NCBI RefSeq assembly: GCF_902506455.1
Contig: NZ_LR733844.1
Span: 1,560,224 to 1,624,223 of the forward strand
Length of the DNA stretch: 64,000 nt
Source: Sphingomonas sp. 8AM
Lineage (GTDB): Bacteria; Pseudomonadota; Alphaproteobacteria; Sphingomonadales; Sphingomonadaceae
Direction: 5' to 3'
Shown here: positions 1 through 7,562 of the stretch, in pieces
Position numbering within the stretch: position 1 is the stretch's first letter
Layout: the number at the start of each line of letters is the position of its first letter
Notes under the pieces: generated by a model
Told to the model about the DNA's origin: nothing
The model's input: only the letters and a program-made list of their open reading frames with translations
The model's database searches: none
Made by a program: the position numbers and the translations under genes

Positions 1-1
1 C

Positions 2-199
2 CGACTGCTTCAGGCGCGGCTCGAGGCGACTGGTGGCGCGCAGGACACGCCGGCTAAACAGGCGTGGGCGGCGGCGGTGAGCGACAATGTCGTGCGGCTC
101 TCGGTGGATCTCGGCCGGGTCGTCGCCGGCCGGCATACGATCAGGGTGTTGCGGATCGACGACAATGTCGTGCTGGAACGGCTGATCATCCGCACCTGA
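2..199 (+). CDS. C-terminal end of a probable GH115 alpha-glucuronidase (5' end outside window)
   Basis: An open frame enters from the left edge and ends with TGA at 197-199, giving the last 65 residues of a protein. The tail has a Trp-x-x-x-Val-x-x-Asn pattern, then Gly-Arg-His-Thr-Ile-Arg-Val and Val-Val-Leu-Glu-Arg-Leu-Ile-Ile. This resembles the beta-sandwich end of GH115 xylan alpha-glucuronidases, where 'GxHTLKxxxxDPGVVxxxIVI' is typical. GH115 enzymes remove (4-O-methyl)glucuronic acid from glucuronoxylan. The gene converges on the TonB receptor at 212. The family call rests on this short tail only; the catalytic part is not visible. Another sugar-active enzyme with the same end domain is possible. 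Confidence 0.5.
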   Translation, partial: RLLQARLEATGGAQDTPAKQAWAAAVSDNVVRLSVDLGRVVAGRHTIRVLRIDDNVVLERLIIRT

Positions 200-211
200 T
201 CGCGCGCCCGA

Positions 212-3118
212 TCAGCGCCGGTCGAGCCCGATCCGCGCACCGATGTAGAAGAACCGGCCCAGCGGCGAGATCGGCACATTGGTGCCATAGGCCGCCGGGT
301 CAGGCTTCTGGTCGGTCAGATTGGTAACGCCGCCGTAGAAGCCGAACCCGTCCGGGACCTGATAGGCGATTTGCAGATCGTGCTGCCACAGGGGCGCGAA
401 ACGCAGATAGTCCGCGGCGGCGATGTCGGGATTGGCAGCGGTCTCGTTACGGGTGAAGGCACGCATCGCGTTGAACCAGCGCAGATTGTAGTTAACCGAC
501 ACGCGGTTCAGCGTCCAGGTTGGCGCGAAGTTCGCGTTCCACTGCGGCGCGCCGGGCGTGTCCAGAATGTTGGTCTGCGGCGCCCCCGGGATCGCGACGA
601 ACGCCAACCGGTTGAGATAGCCGCCGATCAGTCGCACATCGAACGTCCCGACGCGGGCGGTGGCGAGACGATAATCGAGATTGAGGTCGAGCCCGGCCGT
701 GCGATAGTTCGCGACATTCTGCGGCGAAACCGTGAAGCCGTTGAGCCGGCCGGTGCCGCTGGCGCGCGTGTAGGAATCGCAGAAAGCGTTATCGAGCGTC
801 GGCTGGTCGACGCACAGGTTGATGAGGTCGTTGGCCTGGACGGTGTTGATCGCGTCCTTCAGCAAAATGTCGTACCAGTCGGCGGACAGCGTCAGGCCGG
901 GGACGAAGCGCGGGCGCAGCACGACGCCGGCCGTCCAGGTCCGCGCACGTTCGGGGCGCAGCGCCAGGTTGCCTTGCGAGACGCCATTGATGACGAAGCC
1001 GGTGTCGCTCTCGCCGAGCAGTGTCGTCCGCCCGGCTGCGGTGAGCTGCGCGCGGCAATTGGCTTCGCGATACTGGGTGCCGTTGCCGACCGAGCGCGTG
1101 GTGCAGGGATCGTCGAGGAAGCCCTGCGACGTGCTACGTGGCTGGAACAGCTCACCGATATTAGGTGCGCGCACCGCTTGCCCGTAGGAGCCACGGAATG
1201 AGATATCGTAGATCGGTGCGTAGATGCCGGTGAACTGCCAGGTCTCGGTCTTCCCGACCGTCGAATAATGCGAGTAGCGTCCAGCAGCACCGACCGACAG
1301 CAGCTCCGCGAACGGCCGGTCGCGGACGATCGGTACGTTTAGCTCGCCGAACGCCTCCCACACCTCGAAACTGCCGCGGCTCGGCAGGACGACCGCCGGC
1401 TCGTCCGTGCCGAAATAGGCACCGGCGACGAGATTGGCGTTGGGGTCGAAGCGGCTGCTGTCCTTGCGATATTCGCCGCCGAACGAAAACTGCACGGGCC
1501 CGCCCGGCAAGTGGAAGAGCTGGCCGAAGTCGCCGCTGACCGAGGCGCTGGCGACCTGCTGCTCGATCCGCGCATAGCTGCGGTCATTGCGCTGGAAATA
1601 GCCGAGCTGCGCATCGCCGGTCGGGCCGGCGCCGAACGGATTGATCGGCCGACAGCCATTCGACGGATCGGTGAGCGTCGAGCGACACACGACCGAACCG
1701 CCGGGGCCGGCGACCGCGTCGAGTGCTTGCAGATACGGCGCGGCCAGTCTGCTGCCCAGCCGGGTAATCTGCACGTCGGTGCGGCCAAATTGGTAATAGC
1801 CATCATAGGTCGCGTGATCGCTCAGCCGCCCGGAGGCGGCGATCACGCCGCGATACGTCTCGCGCAGGTCGCGCTCGCCCAGCCGCCCGAAGTCGATGTT
1901 GTGGCGGTTGAAGAACAGCCCGTCGGCGCCCGCCGTTGCCGCCGCGGTGCGGATCGATGCCGGCACGAATGGATTGTCGAGTGCGATCGGCAGATAATAG
2001 GTCTCGGGGTACTGGCCGAACGTCGTCGCCTCGGTACGCACATATTTGGCGTCGATCGACAGCTTGAACGCGTCCGACACCGCGAACGAAGACAACAGGT
2101 TGACGGCGTGGCGCTCGATGCCGGGCGTCAGATCGCCCTGATAGAAGCCGGGGACGTCGGTGCTGACCCCGCCCTGCCAGTAATAAGCGATCGGGCGCCC
2201 CGGATCGTAGGGGCGGCCGAGCCCGTCGAAACTGGGGTTGGACTCACCACCGACGAAGATCGCGCCGAGCGGCGACACGTAGGTGTAATGCAGGTCGCCA
2301 GCGAGGATCTGGTCGGGAGCGCGCGGATCGTCGGGCTGGTCGGCGGGGTTGGGGACCAGGAACTTCCGCCGGCCCTGCCGAAGGTATTTGCGGGCCTCGT
2401 AGGAAATGCGGGACTCGCCGCTGTATTCGTAGGCGAGCGTCACGTTGGCGCGGCCATCGGCGAAATTGCGGCCGGCCAGCAGCGAGGCGAAGCGGGTCGC
2501 GCCATCGCCATATTGCGAAACGCCCATCTGGGCTCGGGCGGCGACGCCGTCGAAATCGCGGCGCAGTACGAAATTGACCACACCGGTCACACCGTCCGCG
2601 CCGTAGATCGCCGAAACCGCGCCGGTCAGCACGTCGACCCGGCTGATGAGGTCGACCGGGATCGCGTTGATGTCGACCGCGGCGTTGCTCGCCTCCGCCG
2701 CGACATGGCGACGACCATCGACCAACGTCAGCGTCCTGTTAACACCGAGATTACGCAAATTCAGCTGGTTGAGCCCGGCCTGACCGAACTGCGCGTTTGA
2801 AACCGCATCACCGCCACCGGCACGCGTGCTATCGCGCGAATTGACCAACGCAGGAACGCGCACCAGGAAATTGGTCACGTTGACGTTGCCTGACTCGCGG
2901 ATGGCCTCGGCGTCGCTCGAGATGATCGGATTGGGAGCCTCGTAATCGGGGCGCCGAATGCGGGATCCGGTGACCACGATGTCGTCGGACGCGGGTGCCT
3001 CCGCATCGCTCGTCGTTGGCGTGGTTGGGGCCGTTTGCGCAAGCGCAGCCATCACCAGCAGCGGTTGGGCGAGCATTGTCGTACATGTCAGCAATGTGCG
3101 GATCGTGGTGGTCGGCAT
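212..3118 (-). CDS. TonB-dependent outer-membrane receptor, large (OAR/carbohydrate type), 968 aa
   Basis: This is a ligand-gated outer-membrane channel energised by TonB-ExbBD. The chosen ATG at 3118 follows GAGGGGCGAGGAC and opens with a signal peptide (residues 1 to about 28, ending ALAQ). The longer frame up to 3283 adds 55 residues without a signal sequence. A TonB-box-like segment DDIVVTGSRIRR lies at about 45-56. The plug follows at about 58-170, with the usual LxNLGVxRTLxLVDGRR and IYGADGVTGVVNFVLRR motifs, then a long barrel. Size and the plug signature fit receptors for oligosaccharides or other large substrates rather than siderophores. It is divergent from the ABC sugar-binding protein at 3352 and converges on the GH115-like tail, so a plant-polysaccharide fragment is a reasonable but unproven ligand. 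Confidence 0.9.
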   Translation of the reverse strand: MPTTTIRTLLTCTTMLAQPLLVMAALAQTAPTTPTTSDAEAPASDDIVVTGSRIRRPDYEAPNPIISSDAEAIRESGNVNVTNFLVRVPALVNSRDSTRAGGGDAVSNAQFGQAGLNQLNLRNLGVNRTLTLVDGRRHVAAEASNAAVDINAIPVDLISRVDVLTGAVSAIYGADGVTGVVNFVLRRDFDGVAARAQMGVSQYGDGATRFASLLAGRNFADGRANVTLAYEYSGESRISYEARKYLRQGRRKFLVPNPADQPDDPRAPDQILAGDLHYTYVSPLGAIFVGGESNPSFDGLGRPYDPGRPIAYYWQGGVSTDVPGFYQGDLTPGIERHAVNLLSSFAVSDAFKLSIDAKYVRTEATTFGQYPETYYLPIALDNPFVPASIRTAAATAGADGLFFNRHNIDFGRLGERDLRETYRGVIAASGRLSDHATYDGYYQFGRTDVQITRLGSRLAAPYLQALDAVAGPGGSVVCRSTLTDPSNGCRPINPFGAGPTGDAQLGYFQRNDRSYARIEQQVASASVSGDFGQLFHLPGGPVQFSFGGEYRKDSSRFDPNANLVAGAYFGTDEPAVVLPSRGSFEVWEAFGELNVPIVRDRPFAELLSVGAAGRYSHYSTVGKTETWQFTGIYAPIYDISFRGSYGQAVRAPNIGELFQPRSTSQGFLDDPCTTRSVGNGTQYREANCRAQLTAAGRTTLLGESDTGFVINGVSQGNLALRPERARTWTAGVVLRPRFVPGLTLSADWYDILLKDAINTVQANDLINLCVDQPTLDNAFCDSYTRASGTGRLNGFTVSPQNVANYRTAGLDLNLDYRLATARVGTFDVRLIGGYLNRLAFVAIPGAPQTNILDTPGAPQWNANFAPTWTLNRVSVNYNLRWFNAMRAFTRNETAANPDIAAADYLRFAPLWQHDLQIAYQVPDGFGFYGGVTNLTDQKPDPAAYGTNVPISPLGRFFYIGARIGLDRR

Positions 3119-3351
3119 GTCCTCGCCCCTCTGTCCGGAGCGGGCGGTTCGGATATCCGCACTTGTTCTCCAGCGTTCGGCACTTGTTCCATGATTTGCC
3201 TTCGTAGGCAACTTCAAGTAATAACACGAATTAATTAACCCGTTGATGTATGTTCGTCGGGATGGCGACGATGCGGCAGACACAAATGGCCCGGGGGTGG
3301 GGCGGCCGAAGCTACTGGTCGCCTTCAGCCACCACTGTCACAAGCCGTGTG
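3119..3351. promoter_or_regulatory. Divergent promoter region with a 10-bp direct repeat
   Basis: This gap separates the divergent TonB receptor and ABC sugar-binding-protein genes and should hold both promoters. Seen directly: GCACTTGTTC occurs at 3160-3169 and again at 3180-3189, exactly 20 bp apart (two helical turns). An AT-rich stretch with TAATAACACGAATTAATTAA lies at about 3219-3238 and stands out in this G+C-rich DNA. The repeats lie close upstream of the receptor start and are a candidate regulator site. No matching regulator gene is adjacent. Confidence 0.4.
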
Positions 3352-4626
3352 ATGAACGACGGAAAAGAGCTGGACTGGACGCGCCGCATGGCGCTGCGTG
3401 CGGCGTCGGCCGGAAGCGCGGCGTTGCTGCTCCCCGGCTGTCTCTCGCGGCGCGATCCGTCCGCCTTGACGTTCTGGGCGACCGGCTACGAGGGCGATTA
3501 TGCGCCGCACCTGATGACCGCGTTTACCGCGCACACCGGCATTGCGGTCGAGACGCAGTCCTTGCCCGGCACCGCGGCGCACGAAAAGTATCTCACCGCG
3601 CAAGCCGGCGGCACGCTTCCGGACGTGATGATGCTCCCGTCCGGCTGGGTCGGCGAGTTTGCGATGATCGGGGCGATCGCACCGCTGCCGGACCTGGCCT
3701 TAGCCGGAGACACTTTTCCCGGCGTGGTGCCACCATTGACGGTGGCCGGTGTGCCGTACGCCATTCCATGGTCGGTCGGGAGCCAAGCGCAGTTCTTCCG
3801 GCGCGATCTGCTCGCCGAGGTCGGCTATGATGAAGCGCCGCTCAGCTGGGATGGCTGGCGTGACCTGGGTGCGCGGCTGAAGCGCCGCCATCCTGACCGT
3901 TATGCGGTGCTGATGTTCCTCAACTGGTGGGACACGTTGATCACCTTTGCAGGCCAGACCGGCGCCTATCCGCTCCGCGACCGCGACACCCGCGGCAACT
4001 TTCGGACCCCGGCCTATCGCGAAGCGCTTGCCTTCTACGTGTCTTTATTCGCGGACGGCTTTGCGCCGCCGGTGGCGTCGAACGAGGTGCAGGACCCGTT
4101 GGCGGCGTTCGCGCAAGGGTGGTTCGCGATCTATCCAAGCGGTCCGAACCTGCTCACCGATCTCCACCGTCGCACCGCCGAGATCGCGCCCGAACGGTGG
4201 GGCGTGGCTCGGATGCCGGGACCGAACGGCCCGGGCCCGGTCTCCGCGATCAACAACAGCATCGCGGTCGCGGCACACACGCGGCGCCCCGACGATGCAT
4301 GGCGGCTCGCCCGTCACGTCACCTCTGCGGAAAGCGAATTGCGGTTCCAGCACATGATCGGCGTCCTGCCGGCACGGCGCAGCGCCTGGCGCGACCCGCA
4401 GCTGGCCGATCCGGTGCTGCGGCCGTTCGCCGATCAGATCGAGCAGCCGGCGCGGCAGCCGGTCATCGTCGAGTGGGAGCGGATCCGGCTGGAGGTGCAG
4501 ATCGTCGCCGAGCGTGTCGTCCGCGGCGGGCTGACGATCGACGAGGGGCTGGCAGCGATGGATGCACGTGTCGATGCGCTGCTGGCGCAGCGCCGCCGGC
4601 TGGTCGCAACGGGAAGGATCACATGA
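3352..4626 (+). CDS. ABC transporter extracellular sugar-binding protein (Tat-type lipoprotein), 424 aa
   Basis: Solute-binding protein of the MalE/UgpB class (bacterial extracellular solute-binding protein family 1), which captures a sugar in the periplasm for the permeases just downstream. The start at 3352 gives an N-terminus with a twin-arginine motif (T10-R11-R12-M-A-L-R) and a lipobox LLPGC with the acylated Cys at residue 30. It is therefore probably exported folded and lipid-anchored. ATG 3388 is an alternative start but would cut off the RR motif. The length is normal for the family. Its TGA overlaps the next ATG (ATGA), so it is translationally coupled to the first permease. The substrate is unknown; neighbours suggest an oligosaccharide. 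Confidence 0.88.
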   Translation: MNDGKELDWTRRMALRAASAGSAALLLPGCLSRRDPSALTFWATGYEGDYAPHLMTAFTAHTGIAVETQSLPGTAAHEKYLTAQAGGTLPDVMMLPSGWVGEFAMIGAIAPLPDLALAGDTFPGVVPPLTVAGVPYAIPWSVGSQAQFFRRDLLAEVGYDEAPLSWDGWRDLGARLKRRHPDRYAVLMFLNWWDTLITFAGQTGAYPLRDRDTRGNFRTPAYREALAFYVSLFADGFAPPVASNEVQDPLAAFAQGWFAIYPSGPNLLTDLHRRTAEIAPERWGVARMPGPNGPGPVSAINNSIAVAAHTRRPDDAWRLARHVTSAESELRFQHMIGVLPARRSAWRDPQLADPVLRPFADQIEQPARQPVIVEWERIRLEVQIVAERVVRGGLTIDEGLAAMDARVDALLAQRRRLVATGRIT

Positions 4627-5504
4627 CCCGGCAGGAGCGCACTGCCTGGACGTTCGCGGCGCCGGTGCTGGTGGCGATTGCGCTGGTCTTTGTGCTGCCG
4701 ACCTTGTTGGCGCTGGGATTGAGCGTCACCGACTACAGCATCTACGCATTGGCGGATTGGTCAAATCTGCGCTTCGTTGGGTTCGGCAACTTTACCGACC
4801 TGCTGACGACCCCCTTATTCTGGCGAGCGTTGCGCAACACCGCGCTCTTCGCGCTGCTCGGCGTCCCGCTGGCGATCGGTGCGTCGCTGTTCACCGCGTT
4901 GCTGCTCAACGATGCGACGGTACGCTGGAAGCCGTTCTGGCGGCTGGCGCTGTTCGCCCCCTATGTCACCGGGATCGTTGCCACCGCCGTGGTCTGGAGG
5001 TTCCTGCTGAACACGCGTTTCGGGTTGCTGAACCGAGGACTGGCGGCGCTCGGCATCGCCCCGGTCGACTGGCTGGGTGACCCGCGCTGGTCAATCCCCG
5101 CGATCCTGCTCTTCGTGACCTGGAAGGTTTTCGGCTACAACATGATCGTCTTCACCGCCGCGCTCGCCGCCGTGCCACAGGACCTGATGGAGGCGGCGCG
5201 GCTCGACGGGGCGGATGCCTGGGGGCGCTTTCGTCACGTCACCTTGCCGGCGATCGGGCCGACGCTGTTGCTCGCCGCCGTGCTCAGCGTCGCGGGCTTC
5301 CTGCAATTGTTCGCGGAACCCTATGTCATGACGCTGGGCGGGCCGTCGCAGTCGACGGTCACGGTGCTGTACTTCATGTTCGACGAAGGCTTCAAATGGT
5401 GGAACCTCGGCCAGGCGTCGGCGGTGGCGTTCGTGCTCTTGATCCTGATCCTCGCGGTGACCTGGGTGCAGGCGCGGATCGGGCGGCGGTACGAATGGCT
5501 GTGA
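4623..5504 (+). CDS. ABC sugar transporter permease, MalF/UgpA-like, 293 aa
   Basis: Inner-membrane subunit of a CUT1-type sugar importer. The chosen ATG at 4623 overlaps the stop of the binding-protein gene (ATGA). A longer open frame upstream to 3927 runs antiparallel-free through that gene and is not a real extension. Six hydrophobic segments are visible, the first at about 11-33. The EAA loop, which docks on the ATPase, reads MEAARLDGADAWGRF at about 189-203. The last 10 bases overlap the start of the second permease. Partners are the binding protein upstream, the permease at 5495 and the ATPase on the opposite strand at 6342-7430. Confidence 0.92.
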   Translation: MTRQERTAWTFAAPVLVAIALVFVLPTLLALGLSVTDYSIYALADWSNLRFVGFGNFTDLLTTPLFWRALRNTALFALLGVPLAIGASLFTALLLNDATVRWKPFWRLALFAPYVTGIVATAVVWRFLLNTRFGLLNRGLAALGIAPVDWLGDPRWSIPAILLFVTWKVFGYNMIVFTAALAAVPQDLMEAARLDGADAWGRFRHVTLPAIGPTLLLAAVLSVAGFLQLFAEPYVMTLGGPSQSTVTVLYFMFDEGFKWWNLGQASAVAFVLLILILAVTWVQARIGRRYEWL

Positions 5505-6352
5505 CCCCGCGGCGGATGCGCGCAATCGTGCTCAACGCGCTGGTGGCAATCGTCACCTTCGTCACGCTGGTGCCCTTCGCATGGATGGTGACGGTGTCGT
5601 TCATGCCTCGCTACGATTCCAGCCGTATCCCGCCGCCGTTCTGGCCGCGCCGCTGGACGCTGGAGAATTACCACGAACTTCTAGTGCGCCGGCAATATGA
5701 CGGCGCGTGGTTCGACTATCGCATCCTGCCGGCGCTGGGGAACAGCCTGATCATCGCGGCCGCGTCGACACTCCTCGGGCTGCTGCTGACGGTGCCGGCC
5801 GGCTACGCCTTTGCCAAGTTGCGCTTCCGCGGGCGCGAGCGGCTGCTGCGGGTGCTGATCGCCAGTCTGGTCGTACCGGGGCAGGTGGCAATGCTGCCGC
5901 TGTTCCTGATCTGTCGCGCGCTGGGACTGGTCGACAGCTATGCCGGGGTGATCCTGCCAAGCCTTGCCGGGGTGTTTGCGGTGCTGTTCGTCCGTCAGGC
6001 GACGCTTGGCATCCCCGACGAGATGATCGACGCCGCGCGGCTGGACGGGGCGGGGGAAATGCGGATCTTCACCTCGATCGTGCTGCCGCTACTGGCGCCG
6101 ATCACCGTCACGCTGGCGCTGTTCATGTTCCTGGGGAGCTGGAACGACTTCCTGTGGCCGTTGATCGTGCTGTCGGATCAGCACCATTATACGCTGCCGG
6201 TGGCGGTGGCGGCGATCTCCCGCGAACATGCCGCCGATGGCGAGTTGATGATGGCCGCCGCGATGGTCACGACGGCGCCGGTCCTGCTGCTGTTCCTCGC
6301 GCTGCAGCGCTATTACATCGGTGGATTGCTGGGCGGGAGCATCAAAGGCTAG
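5495..6352 (+). CDS. ABC sugar transporter permease, MalG/UgpE-like, 285 aa
   Basis: Second membrane subunit of the CUT1 sugar importer. The ATG at 5495 lies inside the end of the MalF-like gene, so the two are coupled. About six membrane spans are visible. The EAA loop (IDAARLDGAGEMR at about 178-190) matches that of its partner. The gene ends at 6352 and overlaps by 11 bp, tail to tail, the stop of the ATPase gene on the other strand. This is unusual: the ATPase normally belongs to the same operon. Confidence 0.92.
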   Translation: MAVTPRRMRAIVLNALVAIVTFVTLVPFAWMVTVSFMPRYDSSRIPPPFWPRRWTLENYHELLVRRQYDGAWFDYRILPALGNSLIIAAASTLLGLLLTVPAGYAFAKLRFRGRERLLRVLIASLVVPGQVAMLPLFLICRALGLVDSYAGVILPSLAGVFAVLFVRQATLGIPDEMIDAARLDGAGEMRIFTSIVLPLLAPITVTLALFMFLGSWNDFLWPLIVLSDQHHYTLPVAVAAISREHAADGELMMAAAMVTTAPVLLLFLALQRYYIGGLLGGSIKG

Positions 6353-7430
6353 CGGCGATGCGTGGCAGCGCATGGCCGTCGCCCGCGAACACGTGCACCC
6401 GCGCCGGCGCGATCCCGAAGCGCAGCGTCTCGCCCAGCGTCACTCGCCGATCGCCCGGCAGCTGCGCGACGATCGTCGTCTCCAGCCCTGGCGCACCGAG
6501 ATGCGCGAATGACAGCGGGCCGAGCCGTTCGAACAGCTCGACCGCGCCGGCGAAGGCGCCGCACTCATCGGGGACGAGATGCTCGGGTCTTGCGCCCAGC
6601 GTCACTGGCGCGCCCGGCCGCGCGCGCACGGCCGCGTCAACGACCGCACCGCCCGTCACCCGTACCGTGGCACCACGCGCGTCGACACGCACGACCTCAC
6701 CCGACAGCAAATTCATCCCCGGCGAGCCAATCGCGCGCGCTACCGCCAGCGTCTCCGGCGCATCGTAGAGCGCGAGCGGCGCGCCGACCTGCTCGACCCG
6801 GCCGGCGTTCATCACCACGATGCGATTGGCAAGCGTCATCGCTTCCAGCTGGTCGTGCGTGACATAGATCATCGTCGCCCCCAACGCGGCGTGGAGGCGC
6901 GCAAATTCATGCCGCATCCGGACGCGCAGCTCGGCATCGAGGTTGGACAGCGGCTCATCGAGCAGCAGGACGCGCGGCTCGCGCACGATCGCACGCGCGA
7001 TTGACACGCGCTGCCGCTGCCCGCCCGACAGCGCGCGGGGGCGACTTGAGAGTAGCCCAACGAGGTCGAGCGTCTCCGCCACCGCGGCCACGCGCCTCGC
7101 GATTTCCGACCGGGGCCGTCCGGCGACGCGCAGCGGGAAGGCGATGTTTTCGGCGACTGTCAGGTGCGGGTAGAGCGCGTAGGATTGAAAGACCATTGCC
7201 AGCCCGCGCTCGGCAGGCGCCACATTGGTCACGTCGCGCGCGTCGATCAGCACGCGGCCGCGCGTCGGCTCATCAAGGCCGGCGATGAGGCGGAGCAGTG
7301 TCGACTTGCCGCAGCCGGACGGTCCGACGATGGCGACGAACTCGCCGTCTAGGATCGACAGGTCGGTGGCGGCAAGGACATCGGTCGCACCGAATCGCTT
7401 GCTCAGGCCCTGGGTCTCGACACTCGCCAC
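6342..7430 (-). CDS. ABC transporter ATP-binding protein, MalK/UgpC-like, 362 aa
   Basis: ATPase that powers the neighbouring sugar importer. It starts with GTG at 7430 behind GAGGTG. Walker A GPSGCGKST lies at 36-44, the Q-loop at about 82, the signature LSGGQ at 134-138, Walker B LLLDEP at 155-160 and the switch His at 192. A C-terminal TOBE/OB region of about 120 residues is typical of MalK/UgpC. It converges on the permease gene with an 11-bp overlap and lies 132 bp downstream of the TonB receptor gene on its own strand. It may therefore be transcribed with that receptor rather than with the binding protein and permeases. Confidence 0.93.
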   Translation of the reverse strand: MASVETQGLSKRFGATDVLAATDLSILDGEFVAIVGPSGCGKSTLLRLIAGLDEPTRGRVLIDARDVTNVAPAERGLAMVFQSYALYPHLTVAENIAFPLRVAGRPRSEIARRVAAVAETLDLVGLLSSRPRALSGGQRQRVSIARAIVREPRVLLLDEPLSNLDAELRVRMRHEFARLHAALGATMIYVTHDQLEAMTLANRIVVMNAGRVEQVGAPLALYDAPETLAVARAIGSPGMNLLSGEVVRVDARGATVRVTGGAVVDAAVRARPGAPVTLGARPEHLVPDECGAFAGAVELFERLGPLSFAHLGAPGLETTIVAQLPGDRRVTLGETLRFGIAPARVHVFAGDGHALPRIAASL

Positions 7431-7562
7431 GCATCACCTCTGGCACGCTCCTTCGCGGGAGGGCGGCAGAAGCGCAAGAGGAACAGGTGCTTGCAATACG
7501 AACGCTGCAAAGGCGACCGGTCGGCACCGGGCAGCGCCCGATGACGACCGGTCCGGTCTCGA
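7431..7562 (-). other. Gap between TonB receptor and ATPase genes with a TTGCA/TGCAA dyad
   Basis: This 132-bp spacer separates two genes on the same strand. An inverted repeat TTGCA (7491-7495) / TGCAA (7506-7510) is present. It could be part of a separate promoter or operator for the ATPase gene. No terminator with a U-tract was seen, so read-through from the receptor gene is possible. Confidence 0.2.

Noticed and set aside
1511..2800. Open frame of 429 codons opposite the first TonB receptor
   Set aside because: Composition-driven shadow with no start signal or domain.
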